Part shown: positions 26,632 through 35,248 of the stretch, one piece after another
How the letters are laid out: each line of letters begins with the position of its first letter
Position numbering within the stretch: the first letter of the stretch is position 1
Assembly: GCF_031119625.1 (NCBI RefSeq)
Contig: NZ_JAVHZV010000029.1
Location: 62,001 to 126,000 of the forward strand
Source: Pseudomonas sp. G34
GTDB taxonomy: Bacteria > Pseudomonadota > Gammaproteobacteria > Pseudomonadales > Pseudomonadaceae
DNA length: 64,000 nt
Reading direction: 5' to 3'
The notes under the pieces: generated by a model
What the model saw: only the letters and a program-made list of their open reading frames with translations
What the model was told of the DNA's origin: nothing
The model's database searches: none
Position numbers and translations under genes: made by a program

Positions 26632-27567
26632 CTAATGGGCCTTGTTCAGCGCCGCCGTGACCAGCCGGCGCAGGCGGTTGGCCACCGGCGACAGCTCGCG
26701 GCCTTTGACCAGCAGCAGGTAGTAGGGCGACATCTCGATGGTCATGTTCAGCGGCAGCACCTTGAGCCTGGCGCCGACCTGATCGCCGAGCAGCAGGTCC
26801 GGCACTTCGCTGGCCAGCGGCGCGATGGCCGATGACGACACCAGGATGGCGATCATCGCCAAGAGGGACGTGGTGTTGGTGATGTTGGTCGGCAGCGTTG
26901 CCCCGGCACTCAGAAACGCCGTTTCCATCGCCTCGCGGATCGGCGCCCGATGGCTTTGCATCACCCATTCGTAGTTCGACAGGTCGCGCAGCGTCACCTG
27001 GTCGACGTTGGCCAGGGGGTGATCCTGGCGCACGATCAGCTTGAGGGTTTCGGTGCGCGCCGGGTAGATCTCGAAGTCCGCCGGGTTGACGCCACGGGGC
27101 AGGCGGGCCAGCACGAAATCGTTCTTGCCGCTCGCCAGGTCATGCACCAATTCGTCGCTGGCGGCGACGTTGACGTGCACATCGGCGCGCGGCGAAATTG
27201 CCTTGAGCTGGCGAATCGCCGGAATCACGAAGCCCACCGCCGCACCGGTAACGGCGCCGACCGTGGTCATGCCGCCTTCGCCGCGCTTGAGCTCCTCGAC
27301 GTCCTGGGCCAGGTCGCGCAGCTCCACCAGCATGTTGTGCGCGCGGCGGGCCAGTGCCCGGCCGATCAAGGTCGGCAGCATGCCCTTGGCATGGCGTTCG
27401 AACAGCCGCGCGCCCAGGGTGTGCTCGATGTCGGCGAGCATGCGCGAGGCGGCGGGCTGGGTGACGGTCAGCTCGTCCGCCGCCAGGCCGAGCTGGCCGT
27501 GCTCGGCGATCGCGGCGATCAGCCGTAGTTGGGGGATCTTCAGGTGGCGGGCAATACCGATGTCCAT
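26632..27567 (-). CDS. gbpR: GbpR-like LysR regulator of the sugar operon
   Basis: A 311-aa LysR-type protein starting MDIGIARHLKIPQLRLIAAI. Its helix-turn-helix lies in LGLAADELTVTQPAASRMLA. It resembles GbpR, the galactose-binding-protein regulator next to chvE in Agrobacterium. It is divergent from chvE, and a near-perfect 20-bp palindrome (27632-27651) lies between them. It is therefore the likely sugar-responsive activator of chvE-gguAB and the catabolic genes behind it. The start at 27567 was chosen on homology, since the frame runs on to 27945 through non-conserved sequence. Confidence 0.88.
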   Translation of the reverse strand: MDIGIARHLKIPQLRLIAAIAEHGQLGLAADELTVTQPAASRMLADIEHTLGARLFERHAKGMLPTLIGRALARRAHNMLVELRDLAQDVEELKRGEGGMTTVGAVTGAAVGFVIPAIRQLKAISPRADVHVNVAASDELVHDLASGKNDFVLARLPRGVNPADFEIYPARTETLKLIVRQDHPLANVDQVTLRDLSNYEWVMQSHRAPIREAMETAFLSAGATLPTNITNTTSLLAMIAILVSSSAIAPLASEVPDLLLGDQVGARLKVLPLNMTIEMSPYYLLLVKGRELSPVANRLRRLVTAALNKAH

Positions 27568-27631
27568 GACGTGCTCATTGTTGGCGTTATGGGGCGAGTG
27601 TGCCCCTCGAATAGTCGTATGTCGATGCACC

Positions 27632-27651
27632 GCATACCAATATTGATATGC
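27632..27651. promoter_or_regulatory. LysR-type operator between gbpR and chvE
   Basis: GCATACCAATATTGATATGC is a 20-bp palindrome broken at one symmetric pair, and includes ATA-N9-TAT of the T-N11-A class. Its centre lies about 64 bp upstream of the transcription start predicted from the chvE promoter at 27671-27699, the classical position for a LysR activator site. Confidence 0.65.
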
Positions 27652-27670
27652 AGATGAGCGAAATATGAAT

Positions 27671-27699
27671 TTGCGTGATATGGGGTGTGCTTCTATCGT
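27671..27699 (+). promoter_or_regulatory. Predicted chvE sigma-70 promoter
   Basis: TTGCGT (27671-27676) and TATCGT (27694-27699) are separated by 17 bp. The -10 is a partial match, which suits an activator-dependent promoter. The predicted transcript would have an about 85-nt leader before chvE. Confidence 0.5.
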
Positions 27700-27790
27700 C
27701 AGGGCTGCTTTGAGCTCTTCGTTGCCCGAACAACAATAATCGCGATGTCGCGCGTTCCTGAGCGCGCCAGGCGTCGCCAGGAGAAGCTGA

Positions 27791-28855
27791 ATGAACACAG
27801 TCCGTAAACTCGTGGCCGCCATGGCCATGGGCGCCACTCTGGTAAGTGCTGCATCGGTTGGCGCTGCCGAAAAAGGCTTCGTGGGTATCGCGATGCCGAC
27901 CAAGTCTTCCGCCCGCTGGATCGACGACGGCAACAACATGGTCAAGCAGCTGGAGAAAGCCGGCTACAAGGCCGACCTGCAGTACGCCGAAGACGACATT
28001 CCCACCCAGGTCTCGCAGATCGAAAACATGATGGTCAAAGGCGTCAACGTCCTGGTCATTGCGGCGATCGACGGCACCACGCTGACCAACGCCCTGGAAA
28101 ACGCCCACGCGGCAGACATCAAGGTGATCGCCTATGACCGCCTGATCCGCGACAGCGAATACGTCGACTACTACGCCACGTTCGACAACACCAAGGTCGG
28201 CGTGCTGCAGGCCGAATCCCTGGTCAAGGGCATGCAGGCGCGGGGCAAGGGGCCGTATAACGTCGAGCTGTTCGGTGGCTCGCCGGACGACAACAACGCC
28301 TACTTCTTCTACAACGGCGCGATGTCGGTGCTGCAGCCGCTGATCGACAAGGGCGAGATCAAGATCCTCTCCGGGCAAACCGGCATGGGCAAGGTCGGCA
28401 CCCTGCGTTGGGACGGCGCCACCGCCCAGGCGCGCATGGATAACCTGCTGTCCGCCAACTACACCAAGGAGCGCCTCGATGGCGTGCTGTCGCCCTATGA
28501 CGGCATCTCCATCGGCGTGCTGTCGTCGCTCAAGGGCGTTGGCTATGGCTCGGGCGACATGCCGATGCCGATCGTCACCGGCCAGGATTCGGAAGTGCAG
28601 TCGGTGAAATCGATTCTCGCCGGCGAGCAGTATTCGTCGATCTTCAAGGACACCCGCCAGCTCGCCGAAGTGACCGTCGGTATGGTCAAGGCGCTGCTCG
28701 AAGGCAGCGAGCCGCAGATCAACGACACCAAGACCTACGACAACGGCAAGAAAGTCGTACCGGCCTACCTGTTGCAGCCTGTCACCGTCGACAAGAGCAA
28801 CTGGGAAAAGGTGTTGATCGACAGCGGTTACTACCAGAAGAACCAGGTCCAGTAA
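27791..28855 (+). CDS. chvE: ChvE-type periplasmic sugar-binding protein
   Basis: A 354-aa exported binding protein. The signal peptide is MNTVRKLVAAMAMGATLVSA, cleaved near GAA. The mature part matches ChvE closely (VGIAMPTKSSARWIDDGNNM, LFGGSPDDNNAYFFYNGAMS, VLSPYDGISIGVLSSLKGVG). ChvE binds aldoses such as galactose, arabinose, glucose, xylose and fucose, and in Agrobacterium also signals to VirA. Here it feeds the GguAB importer encoded next. AGGAGAAGC lies 4-8 nt upstream of the ATG. A GC-rich hairpin follows the stop, which commonly raises binding-protein mRNA over the permease genes. Confidence 0.95.
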   Translation: MNTVRKLVAAMAMGATLVSAASVGAAEKGFVGIAMPTKSSARWIDDGNNMVKQLEKAGYKADLQYAEDDIPTQVSQIENMMVKGVNVLVIAAIDGTTLTNALENAHAADIKVIAYDRLIRDSEYVDYYATFDNTKVGVLQAESLVKGMQARGKGPYNVELFGGSPDDNNAYFFYNGAMSVLQPLIDKGEIKILSGQTGMGKVGTLRWDGATAQARMDNLLSANYTKERLDGVLSPYDGISIGVLSSLKGVGYGSGDMPMPIVTGQDSEVQSVKSILAGEQYSSIFKDTRQLAEVTVGMVKALLEGSEPQINDTKTYDNGKKVVPAYLLQPVTVDKSNWEKVLIDSGYYQKNQVQ

Positions 28856-28865
28856 GCGTCGCCCT

Positions 28866-28888
28866 GCCGGCAGCCAGGCGCTGCCGGC
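28866..28888 (+). other. Intercistronic hairpin between chvE and gguA
   Basis: GCCGGCAG (28866-28873) pairs with CTGCCGGC (28881-28888), an 8-bp perfect stem with a 7-nt loop. No adequate T-run follows, so it is more likely a 3'-protecting or partial attenuating structure than a full terminator. Confidence 0.5.
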
Positions 28889-28961
28889 TCTCCACCTCTT
28901 TGTTTACCTGAGCATGGCGCGCCCGCTGCGGTTGGCGCGTGCCTTGCGGACGGATAAAGCC

Positions 28962-30488
28962 ATGCAGCAAGACATCATTCTGGAAATGCGCGGCATCACC
29001 AAGACGTTCCCGGGCGTGAAGGCGCTCAACAACGTCAACCTCAAGGTGCGGCGCGGCGAAATTCATGCCCTGTGCGGTGAAAACGGCGCGGGCAAATCGA
29101 CCCTGATGAAGGTGCTCAGTGGTGTCTATCCCCACGGCAGCTACGACGGCGAGATCATCTACGAAGGCAAGCCACTGGCCTGCAGCGGCATTCGCGACAG
29201 CGAGCGCGAAGGCATCATCATCATTCACCAGGAGCTGGCACTGGTGCCGCTGCTGTCGATTGCCGAGAACCTGTTTCTCGGCAACGAGATCGCCAGCAAC
29301 GGCGTGATCGACTGGCCCGAGGTGTATCAGCGTACCGAAGGGCTGCTCAAGAAGGTCGGCCTCGACGAGATTGCCACCACGCCGGTGGAGAAGCTCGGCG
29401 TTGGCAAGCAGCAACTGGTGGAAATCGCCAAGGCGCTGGCCAAGGACGTCAAGCTGCTGATTCTCGACGAACCCACCGCGGCGCTGCAGGAGAACGACAG
29501 CCAGAAGCTGCTCGACCTGCTGCTGGAATTCCGTGCCCAGGGTATTTCCTCGATTCTGATCTCCCACAAGCTCAACGAAGTCAGCCGCGTTGCCGACAGC
29601 ATCACGGTGCTGCGCGATGGCGCCTCGGTGAGCAGCATGGATTGCCACAGCGAAACGGTCAGCGAGGAAACCATCATTCGCGGCATGGTCGGCCGCGACA
29701 TGGAGAACCGTTACCCGGAGCGCACGCCGCAGATCGGCGAAACCCTGCTGGAAATCCGCGACTGGAACGTCTGGCACCCCGAGTCGGCGTCCCGGCAGAT
29801 GATCCGCAACGTCAACCTGCGGGTAGCGGCCGGTGAAGTGGTCGGTATCGCCGGGCTGATGGGAGCAGGGCGCACCGAGCTGGCGATGAGCGTGTTCGGC
29901 AGGAGCTACGGGCGCAACATCTCCGGCTCCGTGCACCTGCGCGGCAAGGAAATCGACGTGTCCACCGTGCGCCGCGCCGTCGACAACGGCATCGCCTATG
30001 TCACCGAAGACCGCAAGGAACTTGGCCTGGTGCTCGACGAAAGCATCCTGTGCAACACCACCCTGGCCAACCTGCCGGGCGTGTCGAAGCACGGGGTGAT
30101 CGACGAGCACGAGGAGCGGCGCATCTCCGAGGAGTACCGCGAGGCGCTGCATATCCGCACGCCGGGGGTGTTCCAGAAGGTGCTCAACCTGTCTGGCGGC
30201 AACCAGCAGAAGGTGGTGCTCAGCAAATGGCTGTTCGCCAAACCCGAGGTGCTGATTCTCGACGAGCCCACCCGCGGTATCGACGTGGGCGCCAAGTTCG
30301 AGATCTACAGCCTGATCAACCAGCTGGCTGCCGACGGCAAGGGCGTGATCATCATTTCGTCGGAGATGCCCGAGCTGCTGGGCATGTGCGACCGCATTTA
30401 CGTAATGAACGAAGGCGCCTTCCTGGGCGAACTGGCCCGTGAAGACGCGAGCCAGGAAAAGATCATGTCGATGATCGTCAAGGCGTGA
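28962..30488 (+). CDS. gguA: GguA/XylG-type sugar ABC transporter ATP-binding protein
   Basis: A 508-aa duplicated ABC ATPase of the monosaccharide importer class. The first cassette has GENGAGKST (Walker A) and LLILDEPTAAL (Walker B). The second has a degenerate Walker A (GLMGAGRTE), the signature LSGGNQQKV and a Walker B in VLILDEPTRG. It energises import with GguB and ChvE. The start at 28962 (MQQDIILEMR) is favoured over the ATG at 28914, which lacks a ribosome site and would add a non-conserved Arg-rich stretch. Confidence 0.94.
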   Translation: MQQDIILEMRGITKTFPGVKALNNVNLKVRRGEIHALCGENGAGKSTLMKVLSGVYPHGSYDGEIIYEGKPLACSGIRDSEREGIIIIHQELALVPLLSIAENLFLGNEIASNGVIDWPEVYQRTEGLLKKVGLDEIATTPVEKLGVGKQQLVEIAKALAKDVKLLILDEPTAALQENDSQKLLDLLLEFRAQGISSILISHKLNEVSRVADSITVLRDGASVSSMDCHSETVSEETIIRGMVGRDMENRYPERTPQIGETLLEIRDWNVWHPESASRQMIRNVNLRVAAGEVVGIAGLMGAGRTELAMSVFGRSYGRNISGSVHLRGKEIDVSTVRRAVDNGIAYVTEDRKELGLVLDESILCNTTLANLPGVSKHGVIDEHEERRISEEYREALHIRTPGVFQKVLNLSGGNQQKVVLSKWLFAKPEVLILDEPTRGIDVGAKFEIYSLINQLAADGKGVIIISSEMPELLGMCDRIYVMNEGAFLGELAREDASQEKIMSMIVKA

Positions 30489-30502
30489 GCGAGGACAACC
30501 CA

Positions 30503-31708
30503 ATGGATAACAACACCCAATCAGCTCAAACCCGGCAGGTGGCGCGACCCTCGTTGCTGGGCCACATGAAGAGCCACATCCGCGACTACGGCATGCTGCT
30601 CACCCTGGTGGTCATCATGGCGCTGTTCGAGGTGCTCACCGACGGCACGCTGATGCGCCCGGTCAACCTCACCAACCTGCTGTTGCAGAACAGCTACATC
30701 ATCATCATGGCCCTGGGCATGCTGCTGGTGATCGTCTCCGGGCACATCGACCTGTCGGTGGGCTCGGTGGTCGGCTTCGTCGGCGCGGCGGCGGCGGTGA
30801 TGATGGTGCAGTGGGGCTGGTCGACGTCGGTGGTGGTTCCCGTCTGCCTGCTGATGGGTTGCCTGATCGGCGCGGCCCAGGGCTACTGGATCGCCTATTG
30901 GCAGATCCCCTCGTTCATCGTCACCCTGGCCGGCATGCTGGTGTTCCGTGGCCTGACCCTGGCCGTGCTCGATGGCCAGTCGATCGGCCCGTTCTCGAGC
31001 AGCTTCCAGCTGATGAGCAACGGCTTCATCCCGGACATCTTCGGGGTCGGCAAACCCAATGTGACGGCCATCGTGCTGGGCCTGTTCGCTGCCGGGCTGA
31101 TCATCTACCTGGCCATCCGTGCCCGTCGCCGCGCCAAGCGCTACGGCATCGTCGACGAGCCGGCGCCGTTCTTCGTCGCCAAGAACCTGCTGATCGCTGG
31201 CGCCATCGTCTACATCGCCTACCTGCTGGCCACCTACCGCGGCCTGCCGAACGTGTTGATCATCATGGCCATGCTGATCAGCGCCTACACCTTCCTGACC
31301 AACCGCACCACCCTGGGCCGGCGCATCTACGCGATCGGCGGCAACGTCAAGGCGGCCAAGCTGTCGGGCATCAACACCGAACGCCTGACCTTCTTCGCCT
31401 TCGTCAACATGGGCATGCTCGCCGCCCTGGCCGGCTTGATCTTCGCCGCGCGCTTGAACACCGCTACGCCAAAGGCCGGGGTGTCCTTCGAACTGGACGT
31501 GATCGCCGCGGTGTTCATCGGCGGTGCGTCGATGTCCGGCGGCGTCGGCAAGATCATCGGCGCGGTGATCGGCGCGCTGATCATGGGGGTGATGAACAAC
31601 GGCATGTCGATCCTCGGCATCGGCATCGAATGGCAGCAGGTGATCAAGGGCCTGGTGCTGCTGGCCGCGGTGATCTTTGACGTGGTGAACAAGAGCAAGT
31701 CCCGTTAA
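30503..31708 (+). CDS. gguB: GguB/XylH-type sugar ABC transporter permease
   Basis: A 401-aa inner-membrane permease of the monosaccharide ABC importer family with about ten hydrophobic segments. The conserved cytoplasmic loop is GRRIYAIGGNVKAAKLSGIN, and GHIDLSVGSVVGFVGAAAAV is typical. The ATG at 30503 has GAGGA 7 nt upstream. An in-frame GTG at 30485, overlapping the gguA stop, would add six residues. It forms the importer with ChvE and GguA. Confidence 0.94.
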   Translation: MDNNTQSAQTRQVARPSLLGHMKSHIRDYGMLLTLVVIMALFEVLTDGTLMRPVNLTNLLLQNSYIIIMALGMLLVIVSGHIDLSVGSVVGFVGAAAAVMMVQWGWSTSVVVPVCLLMGCLIGAAQGYWIAYWQIPSFIVTLAGMLVFRGLTLAVLDGQSIGPFSSSFQLMSNGFIPDIFGVGKPNVTAIVLGLFAAGLIIYLAIRARRRAKRYGIVDEPAPFFVAKNLLIAGAIVYIAYLLATYRGLPNVLIIMAMLISAYTFLTNRTTLGRRIYAIGGNVKAAKLSGINTERLTFFAFVNMGMLAALAGLIFAARLNTATPKAGVSFELDVIAAVFIGGASMSGGVGKIIGAVIGALIMGVMNNGMSILGIGIEWQQVIKGLVLLAAVIFDVVNKSKSR

Positions 31709-31744
31709 CAGACGCGCAGTCGCTGTCACCATTCTTCCGCAGTA

Positions 31745-31776
31745 CCGCGGGCGCCGGGCACAGCCGGGCGCCGCGG
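31745..31776 (+). other. GC-rich intercistronic hairpin between gguB and the SDR gene
   Basis: CCGCGGGCGCC (31745-31755) pairs with GGCGCCGCGG (31767-31776) with one bulged G. It sits between transport and catabolic genes of one operon, 23 bp before the SDR start. No T-run follows, so it is not a standard terminator. Confidence 0.4.
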
Positions 31777-31798
31777 GATGAACACGAGGTAACAGGCC

Positions 31799-32581
31799 AT
31801 GAATAGCCACAATCAACCATCAGGCAAGGCGCTGTACGCCGACCTGGCCGGGCGCACCGTGCTGATTTCCGGTGGCGCCACCGGCATCGGCCGCGCGCTG
31901 GTCACCGCGTTTGCCAAGCAGGGTGCGCGCACCGCCTTCGTCGACATCGACGACAAGCATGGCAAGGCCCTGGCCAGCGAGCTGAGCGAGGCGGGGCACC
32001 AGGTGCTGTTCCTGCGCTGCGACATCACCGATATCAAGGCCTACCAGGCGGCCATCTACAAGGTCGCCGAACAGTTCGGGCCGATCACCGCGCTGCTCAA
32101 CAACGCCGCCAACGATGTGCGCCACGCCCTGGATTCGATCAGCGTGGAGCGTTTCGACGAGCTGATCGCGGTCAACCTGCGCCACGCCACCTTTGCCACC
32201 CAGGCGGTGGTGCCGATGATGCGCCAGGCCGGTGGCGGCGCGATCATCAACTTCGGCTCGGTAGGCTGGATGATGGCCTCGGCCGGCTACCCGGTGTACG
32301 CGGCGAGCAAGGCCGCCACCCACGGCCTGACCCGTGGCCTGGCGCGGGACCTGGGCAAGGACCGGATTCGCGTCAACACCCTGGTGCCCGGCTGGGTGAT
32401 GACCGACAAGCAACTGGCCATGTGGGTCGATGAAACGGCCAAGGAACAGATTCGCCAGAACCAGTGCATGCCCGGCCAGTTGCTGCCCGAGCATATCGCC
32501 GACATGGCGCTGTTCCTGGCATCCGATGCGGCGGCGATGTGCACCGCACAGAATTTCATCGTTGATGGGGGTTGGGTATGA
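31799..32581 (+). CDS. SDR-family sugar 1-dehydrogenase (probable)
   Basis: A 260-aa short-chain dehydrogenase. The nucleotide-binding motif is SGGATGIGRAL. Asp50 at the end of the second strand suggests NAD preference. The catalytic Ser154, Tyr167 and Lys171 are present (NFGSVGWMM, YPVYAASK). From context it should oxidise an aldose, such as galactose, arabinose, fucose or xylose, to its lactone as the first catabolic step. Other SDR substrates cannot be excluded from sequence. GAGG lies about 9 nt upstream. The dehydratase gene starts inside its stop (ATGA). Confidence 0.88.
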   Translation: MNSHNQPSGKALYADLAGRTVLISGGATGIGRALVTAFAKQGARTAFVDIDDKHGKALASELSEAGHQVLFLRCDITDIKAYQAAIYKVAEQFGPITALLNNAANDVRHALDSISVERFDELIAVNLRHATFATQAVVPMMRQAGGGAIINFGSVGWMMASAGYPVYAASKAATHGLTRGLARDLGKDRIRVNTLVPGWVMTDKQLAMWVDETAKEQIRQNQCMPGQLLPEHIADMALFLASDAAAMCTAQNFIVDGGWV

Positions 32582-34323
32582 GTACCTTCAAACCGGCAGT
32601 CTGGCCACGCAAGCTGCGCTCCACCGAATGGTTCGGCGGCAACTCGCGGGATCACATCTACCACCGCAGCTGGATGAAGAACCAGGGCCTGCCCGCCGAC
32701 CTGTTCGATGGCCGCCCGGTGATCGGCATCTGCAACACCTGGTCGCAGCTGACGCCCTGCAACGCCCACCTGCGTGACCTGGCCGAGCGCGTCAAGCACG
32801 GTATCTACGAAGCTGGCGGGCTGCCGCTGGAGTTCCCGGTGTTCTCGGCCGGGGAAAGCTCGCTGCGCCCGACCGCGATGATGTACCGCAACATGGCGGC
32901 GATGGACGTCGAAGAGGCGCTGCGCGCCAACCCGCTGGACGGCGTGGTGCTGCTGGCCGGCTGCGACAAGACCACCCCGGCGTTGCTGATGGGCGCGGCC
33001 AGCGTCGACATCCCGGCCATCGTGGTCTCCGGCGGGCCGATGCTCAACGGCTGGTTCCGTGGCGAGCGGGTCGGTTCGGGCACCGCGCTGTGGCAGATGT
33101 CCGAAGACATCAAGGCCGGCAAGATGAGCCGCGAAGATTTCCTCGAGGCCGAGCAGTCGATGTCGCGCTCGCCGGGCTCGTGCAACACCATGGGCACCGC
33201 CAGCACCATGGCCAGCATGGCCGAGGCGCTGGGCATGGCATTGTCCGGCAACGCGGCGATTCCGGCGGTGGACAGCCGTCGCCGGGTGGTCGCCCACCTG
33301 ACCGGGCGGCGCATCGTGCAGATGGTCAAGGACGATCTGAAACCGTCCGACATCATGACCCGCCAGGCGTTCGAGAACGCCATCCGCGTCAACGGCAGCA
33401 TCGGCGGCTCGACCAACGCGGTGATCCACCTGCTGGCCATCGCCGGCCGCGTCGGCGTCGACCTGACCCTGGATGACTGGGACCGCCTCGGCCAGGACAT
33501 CCCCACCATCGTCAACCTGATGCCGTCAGGCAAATACCTGATGGAAGAGTTCTTCTACGCCGGCGGCCTGCCGGTGGTGATTCGCATGCTCGGCGAGGGC
33601 GGCAAGCTGCACAAGGGCGCGCTGACCGTCTCCGGGGAAACCATCTGGGAGGAGGTCAAGAACGTTCGCAACTGGAACGAAGACGTCATCCGCCCCGTGG
33701 ACAAGGCACTCACCGCCAAGGGCGGCATCGCCGTGCTGCGCGGCAACCTGGCGCCCCGTGGCGCGGTGCTCAAGCCGTCCGCCGCCTCACCGCATTTGAT
33801 GCAGCACCGTGGCCGCGCCGTGGTGTTCGAGGATATCGACGACTACAAGGCGAAGATCAACGACGAGAATCTGGATATCGACGAAAACTGCGTGATGGTG
33901 CTGAAGAACTGCGGCCCGCGTGGTTACCCGGGCATGGCCGAAGTGGGCAACATGGGCTTGCCGCCCAAGGTGCTGCGCAAGGGCATTACCGATATGGTGC
34001 GCATCTCCGATGCGCGGATGTCCGGTACCGCCTACGGCACCGTGGTGCTGCACACCACGCCGGAAGCGGCGGCCGGTGGCCCGCTGGCGGTGGTGCGCAA
34101 TGGCGACATGATCGAGCTCGACGTGGAAGCGCGGCGCATCCACCTGGACATTCCCGATGAAGAGCTGCGCCAGCGCCTGGCCGAGTGGCAGCCGACCGTC
34201 GAGGCGCCGACCAGTGGCTATATCAAGCTGTTCCATGACCACGTCGAGGGCGCCGACAGCGGCGCGGATTTCGACTTCCTCAAGGGTTGCCGCGGCGCCG
34301 GTATTCCCAAAGACAGCCATTGA
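32578..34323 (+). CDS. IlvD/Edd-family sugar-acid dehydratase (L-arabinonate/galactonate type)
   Basis: A 581-aa Fe-S dehydratase of the IlvD/Edd family. The cluster ligands are Cys61 (LTPCNAHL), Cys129 (AGCDKTTPALLMGA) and Cys202 (GSCNTMGTASTM), spaced as in the L-arabinonate dehydratase of Rhizobium leguminosarum. That enzyme is reported to act also on D-fuconate and D-galactonate. It converts an aldonic acid into the 2-keto-3-deoxy acid. It is clearly closer to sugar-acid dehydratases (EWFGGNSRDHIYHRSWMKNQ) than to IlvD proper. The start at 32578 overlaps the SDR stop. Confidence 0.9.
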   Translation: MSTFKPAVWPRKLRSTEWFGGNSRDHIYHRSWMKNQGLPADLFDGRPVIGICNTWSQLTPCNAHLRDLAERVKHGIYEAGGLPLEFPVFSAGESSLRPTAMMYRNMAAMDVEEALRANPLDGVVLLAGCDKTTPALLMGAASVDIPAIVVSGGPMLNGWFRGERVGSGTALWQMSEDIKAGKMSREDFLEAEQSMSRSPGSCNTMGTASTMASMAEALGMALSGNAAIPAVDSRRRVVAHLTGRRIVQMVKDDLKPSDIMTRQAFENAIRVNGSIGGSTNAVIHLLAIAGRVGVDLTLDDWDRLGQDIPTIVNLMPSGKYLMEEFFYAGGLPVVIRMLGEGGKLHKGALTVSGETIWEEVKNVRNWNEDVIRPVDKALTAKGGIAVLRGNLAPRGAVLKPSAASPHLMQHRGRAVVFEDIDDYKAKINDENLDIDENCVMVLKNCGPRGYPGMAEVGNMGLPPKVLRKGITDMVRISDARMSGTAYGTVVLHTTPEAAAGGPLAVVRNGDMIELDVEARRIHLDIPDEELRQRLAEWQPTVEAPTSGYIKLFHDHVEGADSGADFDFLKGCRGAGIPKDSH

Positions 34324-34340
34324 CCGGAAGAGGGCAGTAC

Positions 34341-35246
34341 ATGAGCGAGGTCAGCTGGATCGCCGTCGACTGGGGCACCACGCAACTGCGTGCCTGGGCG
34401 CTGTCGGCCGGCGGCGAGGTGCTGCAGCACGCCGCGTCGGCGCGTGGCATGGGCAGCCTGGCGGTGGGTCAGTTCGAAGGCGCGTTGCTGGAACTGATCG
34501 ACGGCTGGCTGGATGCCGCGCGGGTCACCGAGGTGGTTGCCTGCGGCATGGTCGGTGCGCGTCAGGGCTGGCGTGAGGCGCCCTATGCGGAGGTGCCCTG
34601 TGCGCCCCAGGCCATGGCGCGGATGATCAGCCCCGAGGTGAGCGATACGCGCATGCGTGTGTCGATCATTCCCGGGCTTTGCCAGCGCGATCCGGCCGAT
34701 GTGCTGCGCGGCGAAGAAACCCAGATCGCCGGCCTGTTGGCCGCGCGACCGGACTATCACGGCCTGGTCTGCCTGCCGGGTACCCACAGCAAATGGGCCG
34801 AGGTACGGGAGGGCCAGGTGCTCGGCTTCCAGACCTTCATGACCGGTGAGCTGTTCGCGCTGCTCAGCGGGCAGTCGGTGCTGCGTCATGGCATGCGCGG
34901 TGACCCGCCATTCGATTTGCCGGCATTCGAGGCGGGCTTGCGTGCCGCTAGCGAGCGCCCGTTGCTCGGCGCCTTGTTCGGCCTGCGCGCCGAGAGCCTG
35001 CTCGAAGGCCTGGCTCCGACGGCTGCATGGGCGCGCCTATCCGGGTTGTTGATCGGCCAGGAGCTGGCGGGATTAGCGGAACGCTGGCAGGGCCTGCCGG
35101 TCTGTGTAATCGGTGATGACCAAGCGGCCGAGCGCTACCGTCATGCACTGGCGACCCTGAACATCGCGGCGCAGACCCTGAGCGCCGAACAGGTCACCCT
35201 GGCCGGCCTGGCGGCTGCCCATCAGCACATTCGAGGAGGCACCTGA
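34341..35246 (+). CDS. dgoK: 2-dehydro-3-deoxygalactonokinase (DgoK family)
   Basis: A 301-aa kinase of the DgoK family (actin-like ATPase fold) starting MSEVSWIAVDWGTTQLRAWA. It phosphorylates 2-keto-3-deoxy-galactonate to the 6-phospho compound. VACGMVGARQGW and CLPGTHSKWAEVREGQVLGF are family motifs. Its presence points to a hexonate such as galactonate passing through the pathway, because pentonate routes do not need a kinase. The usual partner aldolase DgoA is not adjacent. GAAGAGGG lies upstream of the ATG. The next gene follows after 2 bp. Confidence 0.9.
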   Translation: MSEVSWIAVDWGTTQLRAWALSAGGEVLQHAASARGMGSLAVGQFEGALLELIDGWLDAARVTEVVACGMVGARQGWREAPYAEVPCAPQAMARMISPEVSDTRMRVSIIPGLCQRDPADVLRGEETQIAGLLAARPDYHGLVCLPGTHSKWAEVREGQVLGFQTFMTGELFALLSGQSVLRHGMRGDPPFDLPAFEAGLRAASERPLLGALFGLRAESLLEGLAPTAAWARLSGLLIGQELAGLAERWQGLPVCVIGDDQAAERYRHALATLNIAAQTLSAEQVTLAGLAAAHQHIRGGT

Positions 35247-35248
35247 AC

